Shown here: positions 1 to 5,997 of the stretch, in pieces
Layout of the letters: each line of letters opens with the position of its first letter
Position numbering within the stretch: the stretch's first letter is position 1
Assembly: GCA_031424915.1 (NCBI GenBank)
Contig: JANPII010000105.1
Coordinates: 1 to 8,010, forward strand
Direction of reading: 5' to 3'
DNA from: JANPII01 sp031424915
GTDB lineage: Bacteria > Pseudomonadota > Alphaproteobacteria > Rickettsiales > Midichloriaceae
DNA length: 8,010 bases
Program-made: the position numbers and the translations under genes
Notes under the pieces: generated by a model
What the model saw: only the letters and a program-made list of their open reading frames with translations
Database searches by the model: none
What the model was told of the DNA's origin: nothing

Positions 1-249
1 GGGTGCAGCAGGCGGTGCCGATGAGCTAAAGAACCATGTCAATTCCAGCAAGTTACTTGCTGCTTTCATAAAGACTTCTAGAGCCCCACCCTCTGTACTT
101 TTTTCCTGCTTATGTGCAGTAACTGGAAGCTCAGGTGGCAAACCTGTAGCTCCGGTTAAGTCATTTATTCCTGTCGTTTGTGTGCTTTGAAACGAACACC
201 CTGTGAAATTTGTTGGTGTACCTAACAATGGGTTTTTTGTTACAGACAT
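1..249 (-). CDS. Hypothetical protein, N-terminal 83 residues (truncated by window edge)
   Basis: An open frame with no stop runs from an ATG at 247-249 to the left edge (83 codons) and continues outside the window. It begins MSVTKNPLLGTPTNFTGCSF, is rich in Thr, Ser, Gly and Pro over the first 45 residues, and becomes more helical (a stretch ending in SNLLELTWFF) before a Ser/Ala/Pro-rich stretch at the cut end. No signal peptide or family motif is visible. The start is well supported: an AAAAGG ribosome site at 256-261 lies 6 bases before the ATG and overlaps the TAA stop of the pentapeptide-repeat gene (260-262). The two genes are 10 bases apart on the same strand, which suggests one mRNA and coupled translation. 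I do not recognise the product. A secreted or host-interaction partner of the upstream protein is only a guess. Confidence 0.72.
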   Translation of the reverse strand, partial: MSVTKNPLLGTPTNFTGCSFQSTQTTGINDLTGATGLPPELPVTAHKQEKSTEGGALEVFMKAASNLLELTWFFSSSAPPAAP

Positions 250-262
250 ATACTACCTTTTA
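250..262 (-). promoter_or_regulatory. Ribosome-binding site overlapping the upstream stop codon
   Basis: Read on the minus strand, the TAA stop of the pentapeptide-repeat gene runs straight into AAAAGG, followed by the 6-base spacer TAGTAT and the ATG of the next gene. This fixes the start of the left-edge gene and is the classic layout for re-initiation or translational coupling between two cistrons. Confidence 0.65.
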
Positions 263-1018
263 TACTGATATATCGCTTAGGTCAGCTTGGTCAAAATTGG
301 CACCCGAAAAATCCGAATGCAACATCATCGCCCCCTGCATATGTGCAGCTACGAACTTAGCTCGCCTAGCATAAGAACCTACTATTTTACTTCTATCTAA
401 AACCGCACCGCTTAGATCACTATCATCTAACACTGCTCCTGATAAATCTGCTTCACTAAAATTACAGTTCCGTAAATTCAAGTTTGATAAATCAAAAAAC
501 TCAAAGCTATAAAGCCCTGTATCGTAATCTTGAACTAATTTACCACTGAGATCAGCCCCACTAAAATTAGCACCTTCTAGCGTACAACTATTATCACGTA
601 CTTCATCTAAAATTGAGAGTAAGGAAAGGCGATCAAGCCGCACTCCTGAAAACTTTACCTGTTCTAGCTCCACTCCTGCCATGCTGAGGCCCCTTAAGTC
701 CTCCCCCTCAATGTTGAGGCCACGCAAAATACAATGGCCAGCTTTTGCTAGCTGCATTGCATGGAAGAAGCCATCTCTATCTAATATAGTGTTTTCTAAG
801 TTAGCCAAGCTAATATCTAGCTTGCTTAAATCCAAACCCTTAAGATTCTGCCCTGAAAGATTGACGTTGCGCAAATCCAACAGGCCTTGCATTGTATAGT
901 TTTTTCTATTTCCAGAAAATTGGCTAATGCAATTAACTAACTCTTCTTTACCCAGAGCAGAGTTACTGCGCTCCTGCAGCCAGTCTCTCAAAAGTTGTTT
1001 GCTATTATCTTGTGCCAT
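260..1018 (-). CDS. Pentapeptide-repeat protein, 252 aa
   Basis: The protein is dominated by A(D/N)LXX-type pentapeptide repeats, which are known to fold into a right-handed four-sided beta helix. Clear blocks are at about residues 46-80 (LDLRNVNLSGQNLKGLDLSK), 95-132, 145-160 (LEGANFSGADLSG) and 175-250, where SEADLSGAVLD is followed at once by DSDLSGAVLD. The first ~40 residues are not repeats and look helical (KQLLRDWLQERSN). A helical break at about 81-92 interrupts the helix. No signal peptide or membrane segment is seen. The start is supported by GGAG at 1027-1030, 8 bases before the ATG. Pentapeptide proteins include gyrase-protecting DNA mimics (Qnr, MfpA), but others have no known role and many occur in intracellular bacteria, so the function is open. 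It is probably the first gene of a two-gene operon with the left-edge gene and has its own promoter. Confidence 0.9.
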   Translation of the reverse strand: MAQDNSKQLLRDWLQERSNSALGKEELVNCISQFSGNRKNYTMQGLLDLRNVNLSGQNLKGLDLSKLDISLANLENTILDRDGFFHAMQLAKAGHCILRGLNIEGEDLRGLSMAGVELEQVKFSGVRLDRLSLLSILDEVRDNSCTLEGANFSGADLSGKLVQDYDTGLYSFEFFDLSNLNLRNCNFSEADLSGAVLDDSDLSGAVLDRSKIVGSYARRAKFVAAHMQGAMMLHSDFSGANFDQADLSDISV

Positions 1019-1060
1019 TATCTTATCTCCATTTGAGCGTCATCCCCTTAATTCTCTGTG

Positions 1061-1088
1061 ATTATATTAATCTACGCTATACTTTTAA
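1061..1088 (-). promoter_or_regulatory. Sigma70-type promoter of the pentapeptide-repeat operon
   Basis: On the minus strand there is a TTAAAA -35 box (1083-1088), a 16-bp spacer and a perfect TATAAT -10 box (1061-1066). Transcription would start near 1054 and give a leader of roughly 36 bases before the ATG at 1018. The -10 box sits inside the small palindrome GATTA-TAT-TAATC (1060-1072), which may be chance in AT-rich DNA. The -35 matches the consensus at 4 of 6 positions. Confidence 0.5.
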
Positions 1089-1153
1089 TATACGTCTTTT
1101 TACTTAATAAAAGGTTAATCACACGCCATCTAAGAACATAAATGTTAATTATA

Positions 1154-1168
1154 TTAGGGCACCCCTAA
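1154..1168 (-). terminator. Weak terminator-like hairpin behind the 586/590-aa gene
   Basis: The stem TTAGGG/CCCTAA (1154-1159 with 1163-1168) has a 3-base loop and lies 29 bases beyond the stop of the minus-strand gene ending at 1197. On the minus strand it is followed by an AT-rich stretch (TATAATTAACATTTAT), not a clean T run. A second small hairpin, AACAT/ATGTT, follows at 1135-1146. The position fits termination; the sequence is only partly convincing. Confidence 0.3.
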
Positions 1169-1196
1169 GAAATATAGCACTAAATCTATCCTACAG

Positions 1197-2957
1197 TCAA
1201 GGGATTTCCCGCTTTTGCACCTTCTTTTCCCGTTCTTGTTCGACATTTTTGGCATAGTTAGTAGGCGGCCATGGGTGTGGCGGTATTAAGTCCTTCATCT
1301 GATTCATTAACACTTCATGTTGTGCTTGCACCTCTTTATATGTTTGCACTTCTGTGCCATAACCACCTTCTTCGTTTCTCCCTGGCTGTATAAGAGGATC
1401 ATTCAGTATCTTAGAGGATTTACTTGACATGCCATGGGCAAAATTTTCTGCAATTGATTGGAAATACAGCAGGATCTTGCCTGGTATTGACAATACATTA
1501 TATTTAGGGTGAGCAACTTCTTTCATCGGTTTAATATTAGCTACCTGTACAATTTTATCAAACTCTTGTAATATATGCTCATCTTCCTTCTGCATATTTT
1601 CAAACTCCCCTCTAGCTCGGCTAAACTCTATGTATAAATCCGCTTGTTCTGCACGGGTCTTCGTTGCAAGCCCTTCAAACTTATTTACTAATTCTTCAGA
1701 AAGTAGCAGCTTACCTGAGGTAACTATTTGCGTGCGCGTCTCTTCCATAAGACGCTCATCTTTTGACCTAAAACTACGCACGCACTCTATAATTTTACCA
1801 AACCCCAACTCTTTTAACTTAGCCTGGCGCTCCTGCTCTAACTTTTGCAATGTCTGCAACCCTTGAACAACATCCTTTGGCTTTGAAAAATCAGGCAGTT
1901 GTGTATTCTCTATATTTTCCATGGTTTGAGCTAGTTCTTGACGTGTTGCTACTTTCTCAGGTGTATTCAGGTTTTTTGCCACATTCAATTTTTTTGTCAT
2001 TTCAACTATATAGCCGGCCTTCTCTATTTCCAATTTACCAATTTGTTTTGATAATTGTTCGTAAAGCTCGTGCTTTGCCTGCTGCGCTTCTGCCATCGCA
2101 CGATTGTGCCCTTTATAGTCTAGACCCAAAATAGCCTTGCGCTCTGCTATGTCATTTAGTAGTTCGACCTTTTTTTTCTCTGTTTCATTAGCAGCATGCA
2201 TTTGTGCGGTAGCACCACCAGCAATAGATATTGCGCCAACAACATATGCAAGAGGGTTGCCGCTAAGAACCGTTCCAACAATGCTCATAGCCATGTCTGG
2301 CGCAGCATATATAAAACCACGCGCGATTGCTTTAGCAGTTACATGTTCATTTTTCTTAGGGTTACTAGAAGCTGTGAGTTGGCTCAGAAGGCCTGGTGCT
2401 TCTACTCCTGCTATTTTTAGAATTTGCAAGCGCAGCTGCAGCTCATGATTCAAATCAGTTAATGTCACAAGCTGCCTTTGCTCATGCCGCGCTAGCTCTA
2501 TATTGTATAACTGATATCCCTTAAACAAAATATTGCCCAAAACTGTTGCCACAGTTACACCGCAACAGATTGCACCCACTATATAGCCAAAGGGCGAGAA
2601 GATCATCATTACCGCACTGATTAGTGTCCAAAGCATTAAGGCATTAGGGCTGAATAACATGTCAACTAATTGCTCACCCCCATAGCGCATGCCCTTAAAA
2701 AGCATCTGTATCCCACGAGCACCATAAGAGAGGGCGCGCACTGCTGCTGCATTTTCGCTTTTCTGTAGTGCATCGGCTGCTTCTTGAGCAGAGTCTTCTA
2801 TAATACGAAGTCCCTTGACTATAGAACCGCCAAAACCAAGTATAGCACCGCGCAGTACTTTGAATAACGCAAACCCATCCGTGAGGTTCTCTGGGGCAAC
2901 TAAGCTTGGGTTTGGTATGCTAGCAGATTTACCCGGTTCTAAGTCCCTAGGCTTCAT
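1197..2957 (-). CDS. Hypothetical membrane and coiled-coil protein, 586 aa (590 aa from the upstream ATG)
   Basis: I do not recognise this protein. Counting from the ATG at 2967-2969, residues 30-105 are amphipathic and Gly/Ala-rich. Residues 108-149 form a strongly hydrophobic hairpin (about 110-126 and 128-149). Residues 214-253 hold a second hydrophobic region (SIVGTVLSGNPLAYVVGAIS), probably another hairpin. From about 258 it turns into long charged helices with coiled-coil character (258-330, 371-390, 400-475). The C-terminal tail is Pro-rich (IPPHPWPPTNY) and then very basic (EREKKVQKREIP). There is no cleavable signal peptide. I chose the second Met (2955-2957) because GGAAGGGG lies just before it, whereas the ATG at 2969 has no ribosome site; the two differ by 4 residues. 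The layout recalls membrane-remodelling or secreted effector proteins of intracellular bacteria, but that is a guess. It is monocistronic as far as seen. Confidence 0.85.
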   Translation of the reverse strand: MKPRDLEPGKSASIPNPSLVAPENLTDGFALFKVLRGAILGFGGSIVKGLRIIEDSAQEAADALQKSENAAAVRALSYGARGIQMLFKGMRYGGEQLVDMLFSPNALMLWTLISAVMMIFSPFGYIVGAICCGVTVATVLGNILFKGYQLYNIELARHEQRQLVTLTDLNHELQLRLQILKIAGVEAPGLLSQLTASSNPKKNEHVTAKAIARGFIYAAPDMAMSIVGTVLSGNPLAYVVGAISIAGGATAQMHAANETEKKKVELLNDIAERKAILGLDYKGHNRAMAEAQQAKHELYEQLSKQIGKLEIEKAGYIVEMTKKLNVAKNLNTPEKVATRQELAQTMENIENTQLPDFSKPKDVVQGLQTLQKLEQERQAKLKELGFGKIIECVRSFRSKDERLMEETRTQIVTSGKLLLSEELVNKFEGLATKTRAEQADLYIEFSRARGEFENMQKEDEHILQEFDKIVQVANIKPMKEVAHPKYNVLSIPGKILLYFQSIAENFAHGMSSKSSKILNDPLIQPGRNEEGGYGTEVQTYKEVQAQHEVLMNQMKDLIPPHPWPPTNYAKNVEQEREKKVQKREIP

Positions 2958-3037
2958 ATCCCCTTCCATTCATGCCATAAATAATATTACATGAATAATA
3001 CGCCAAAATAGTAAACAAAAGATTAAAGTACTATAAT

Positions 3038-3197
3038 ACCAAATCTAAGAAATAACTATACACTTGAAGCGGCGCCTTTTTGGTAATCTTACCATACCAT
3101 TTTCGCGCCAGTATGTTGAATACAGGCGTCTCAAATGATAAGCAAAAATTCCTCAAAAATTCTTGCTTCAAGTGTGCACTTATTTCCTAGAATTGGT
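3038..3197. repeat. 160-bp miniature inverted-repeat element (33-bp terminal arms)
   Basis: Bases 3038-3070 and 3165-3197 are inverted copies of one 33-bp sequence, matching at 28 of 33 positions when I align them by hand. The outer end reads ACCAA..CTA.GAAATAA and the inner 11 bases, ACACTTGAAGC, are identical in both. The 94-bp interior contains smaller hairpins (GGTAA/TTACC near 3081-3092; AGCAAAAATT with AATTCTTGCT at 3141-3167). A TA dinucleotide is present at both outer edges (3037-3038 and 3197-3198), as expected for Tc1/IS630-type target duplications, but TA is too short to be proof. No transposase is encoded. It lies between two minus-strand genes, 81 bp upstream of the ATG at 2957. 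It could be a MITE, a Rickettsia-type palindromic element, or an IS remnant. Confidence 0.6.
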
Positions 3198-3219
3198 ATA
3201 ACACCAAATTTAGGAAATA
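3181..3219 (-). terminator. Large inverted repeat just behind the symporter gene, possible terminator
   Basis: Two 17-bp arms (3181-3197 and 3203-3219) pair at 15 of 17 positions around a 5-base loop, beginning 7 bases past the symporter stop codon (TAG, 3226-3228 on the minus strand). In the mRNA this is a long stable hairpin. There is no T run after it, so it could act as a 3' end-protecting or weak termination structure. The left-hand arm is also the outer half of the right terminal arm of the neighbouring inverted-repeat element, so the hairpin seems to arise where repeat ends meet. Confidence 0.4.
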
Positions 3220-3225
3220 TGGTTT

Positions 3226-5784
3226 CTATATTTTCCCTTCTCCTATTACAGGAAAAACTAATATAAAGCCGATGTATTGGCCTAACACAGCATCGCAAGA
3301 AAGAGTTGCTCCTAAGCTTTTCATAACTAAATGACAAAATGCTAAATCTAGGTCCATAGGCGGCTTGTCAAAATTATCCCAAAATTGACTACTTATAGCT
3401 GAGATCTCTGCCTTAGTAGCAGTAGTATAATTCTTAATATACAAAGTATTGTTTTTGCTATATACCTCAATTTTTGAGGTATTATTGTTAGATGTACCTA
3501 AACACTTGAGTAAATAAAGAATCGTATGCTGCATATATTCGGCGATTCCATAAAATGGTATATCTTGAGTCAGAACATTTGATACTATAAGCTTCGTATC
3601 TGCAATATATTGATAATCTCTTAATGCATTTGTTATGCACTGTTTCATAGAACACAATACGTGCGGCGGTGCTTTGCAAACCTGCTCAGCAATAACCTTA
3701 GGCCTGCACGCAAAAAGTAGGCCTATGGCGGTCGAAAATACTAGGGTGTAGATTGCCATATAACATCCTTCGAAGGTCCAGTACCAATTAAAATTCTCAA
3801 AAGCTAAAAAATAAATTGTAATAGCACTGGTGGCGCCAATACTCGTTATAATTAAAAAAGCTAGAGGCTCAATCACCATAGTCATAATGATAATAGACAA
3901 AGTCATGTTTATTAAAAGTTCGCTAGTAAGCCCGCTCATAACTATAAGCATGCTTATCATAAACGGCAGGCAGTATAAAACAGTGAAGTACCAATATAGA
4001 CCTAAGAAAGTACGTTTAAGCTGCAAGGGCCAGTGATTATGAAATACCAAACCTAGACATAAAACACCTCCTATGACGCGCATACCAATTAATGCGATAT
4101 AGCAAGACTGCGGCTGATAGCTCCACATAAACCATGGTAAAAGATAATTCAACGCCATGAATAGCCCAAAAGTTCTATAACGCCAACTATAATGATTTGG
4201 ATGCTGCTGAATATGCAAATGCATCTTGGCCAATTTACCCCACAAAGCTTTTTTCAGATTATGTGGATAGCCACCTAAGTTTGCTGCTATTGCACTTAAT
4301 GGATAGCGCATATCCTGGGGATGTGATGACAGCCCATTAATACGCACAAAGCAATTGTGATTGCAGAAGTGTGCTAAACCGAAAGCGCTGACTGCTACAG
4401 TCATCGATATTAAGGCAATATAGTATTCTGATATCATTAGGTAATATAACAATAGGCATAAAGGCAAGGTAAGGCAATTGACTATCCAAAACTCCTTTTC
4501 ATGTACTTTAAAACGTAGTAGCCCAAATAGTAAAGGTACAGCCACCAAAGGCATTAAGGCTATCTCTTGCAGCACCAATACTGTAACAATATTAGGCTTG
4601 CACATGGCTATTAGTGCGGCTAATACCCCACTTACCCATGTCCACAGTTTTATGTCATTGAACCAGGGCGCAGAGATCTTACTGCTAGGCAAAATATTGC
4701 GCACTAACAAAATACTGGCTCCACTGATGAAGGAATCTGCTGTAGCCATAAGAACTGACAACAAACTACATATAGCAACGCCACGAAAAGGAGTGGGCAA
4801 AAAATCTTGCATTAGATTAGAGGCTGCCTCTTTAGGAGAAACGCCAGGATATAGTTGTAGTGTTCCCAGACCAATGCATGTGATCATAAGCAACATAGCA
4901 CATTTAAATATTGTATGCGCTGCACTAGCGTAGGCTAATTGCCTGGGATCATACACCATTAAAAAACGTTGCACTATAGGAGGCTGAATAATATTAAGAG
5001 GCAGAGCTAATATAGAAAAGCATACAATGGTAGCACCTACGCCTTGAAGCTCATTAATATTATGTAGGATAGCAGAGTTACTACCACTAAAATGCCCCGC
5101 TAAAATTAGCCCTAAGCCACCTGCTTGGTTTAATATGACCATGGTAAAGATTGAAACTACCACCATCATTATTACAAATTGCACTACATCCGTCAAAATC
5201 ACTGCTTTTATACCGCCCATTGCGGAATACGCTATTACAACAGCTGCAATTAACACTAAGCCTCCCATATATTCTACCTCAATCATTGCTACACATAACT
5301 GAGCACCAAGGCTGAAGAGGATAGCAACAGTACCTAAAGAAAATACATACAAAGCACTGGAAGTGAGCAGCTCTACTTTAGGGCCATAGAAAAAACCTAA
5401 TATGTCCCCTAAAGATATCATATTGCGGAATCGTTCATCAAATAAAGGAATCACCCAAAGTGACAGCACTGCATTACTTAAAACTCCACAAATGCTAATC
5501 AAAATATAAATATAGCCGAAGCAATAGAAGGTAGACACCTCATTTATCACACCTGCGCCTCCTAGCAGGGTGGTAGAAAGGGTGACTAGTAACAAAGGAG
5601 CATTAAAAGACCTATTAGCCAAGGCGTAATCCTCAAAGCTTTTCGCATAACGCCCTGCAAATATTCCAAGCACAAGAATCAGCACCAGGAACGAAAGTAA
5701 AATTAAGTGATCAATGTGTGTCATAATTAGGGCTACATGAGGATTATAAATAGAGTTATTTAATTCTCTTATAGGAGACTGCAC
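3226..5784 (-). CDS. Sodium/solute symporter fused to CqsS-like sensor region and degenerate histidine-kinase tail
   Basis: The 852-residue inner-membrane protein has three parts. Residues ~25-472 are a sodium:solute symporter (SSS, LeuT fold) of about 13 membrane helices, shown by YSAMGGIKAVILTDVVQF (186-203) and the sodium-site region around MATADSFISGAS (346-357). A soluble linker (473-535) follows. Residues ~535-693 hold about six helices with MRVIGGVLCLGLVFHNHWPL and LYWYFTVLYCLPF, which look to me like the ligand-binding region of CqsS/LqsS quorum sensors. The tail (~700-852) ends like a HATPase domain (LAFCHLVMKSLGA, 814-826) but lacks the H-box His, the Asn of the N box and the Gly-rich ATP motifs. 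It is probably a nutrient transporter or sensor without kinase activity; the substrate is unknown. The start is uncertain: the GTG at 5784 has no ribosome site, and the ATG at 5722-5724 (residue 21) would begin just before the first helix, as is usual in the family. Confidence 0.85.
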   Translation of the reverse strand: MQSPIRELNNSIYNPHVALIMTHIDHLILLSFLVLILVLGIFAGRYAKSFEDYALANRSFNAPLLLVTLSTTLLGGAGVINEVSTFYCFGYIYILISICGVLSNAVLSLWVIPLFDERFRNMISLGDILGFFYGPKVELLTSSALYVFSLGTVAILFSLGAQLCVAMIEVEYMGGLVLIAAVVIAYSAMGGIKAVILTDVVQFVIMMVVVSIFTMVILNQAGGLGLILAGHFSGSNSAILHNINELQGVGATIVCFSILALPLNIIQPPIVQRFLMVYDPRQLAYASAAHTIFKCAMLLMITCIGLGTLQLYPGVSPKEAASNLMQDFLPTPFRGVAICSLLSVLMATADSFISGASILLVRNILPSSKISAPWFNDIKLWTWVSGVLAALIAMCKPNIVTVLVLQEIALMPLVAVPLLFGLLRFKVHEKEFWIVNCLTLPLCLLLYYLMISEYYIALISMTVAVSAFGLAHFCNHNCFVRINGLSSHPQDMRYPLSAIAANLGGYPHNLKKALWGKLAKMHLHIQQHPNHYSWRYRTFGLFMALNYLLPWFMWSYQPQSCYIALIGMRVIGGVLCLGLVFHNHWPLQLKRTFLGLYWYFTVLYCLPFMISMLIVMSGLTSELLINMTLSIIIMTMVIEPLAFLIITSIGATSAITIYFLAFENFNWYWTFEGCYMAIYTLVFSTAIGLLFACRPKVIAEQVCKAPPHVLCSMKQCITNALRDYQYIADTKLIVSNVLTQDIPFYGIAEYMQHTILYLLKCLGTSNNNTSKIEVYSKNNTLYIKNYTTATKAEISAISSQFWDNFDKPPMDLDLAFCHLVMKSLGATLSCDAVLGQYIGFILVFPVIGEGKI

Positions 5785-5909
5785 CGACCATATTACATTT
5801 TACAAAGAGATACAAAGCCTTTTTAAATGAAGTATAAAATTATCACTTTTTTTATTTATAACATAAAATATTTCAAAAGAGTTACGTCTTCTTTTCCCAT
5901 AATCATACC

Positions 5910-5938
5910 TTGCTTATACGCTTTTTAGCATTTATAAT
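5910..5938 (+). promoter_or_regulatory. murA promoter (sigma70 type) in the divergent intergenic region
   Basis: TTGCTT (5910-5915), a 17-bp spacer and a perfect TATAAT (5933-5938) make a near-consensus housekeeping promoter. Transcription would start near 5945, with a leader of about 50 bases to the GTG at 5998. This is the strongest promoter-like sequence I found in the window. The same 213-bp gap must also drive the divergent symporter gene, for which I see no comparably good promoter. Confidence 0.7.
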
Positions 5939-5982
5939 AATGCGAGTTAGAGACAAAAATGTATTGCTAAACAGTATTATTA

Positions 5983-5993
5983 AAGGAAAGAGG
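5983..5993 (+). promoter_or_regulatory. Ribosome-binding site that supports the GTG start of murA
   Basis: The purine-rich run AAAGGAAAGAGG precedes the GTG at 5998-6000, with GAGG 4 bases and AAGGA about 10 bases upstream. It favours the GTG over any internal ATG, and the resulting N terminus (MDKIIVRGGKKL) is exactly the usual MurA beginning. Confidence 0.65.
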
Positions 5994-5997
5994 TATA

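Noticed and set aside
581..690. Repetitive look of the pentapeptide gene as a possible DNA tandem repeat or CRISPR-like array
   Set aside because: The periodicity is at the protein level (five residues) and the codons differ between units; there are no identical spaced repeats.
1165..1174. CTAAGAAATA, shared with the left arm of the inverted-repeat element at 3045-3054
   Set aside because: Ten AT-rich bases without further similarity on either side can easily recur by chance.
3131..3337. Minus-strand open frame of 68 codons overlapping the end of the symporter gene
   Set aside because: It is a second frame of the symporter C terminus continuing into the inverted-repeat region, with no ribosome site and Cys/Arg-rich shadow-like composition.
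4478..4933. Plus-strand open frame of 151 codons inside the symporter gene
   Set aside because: It is antisense to conserved transporter helices, with no ribosome site or recognisable product; a shadow frame.
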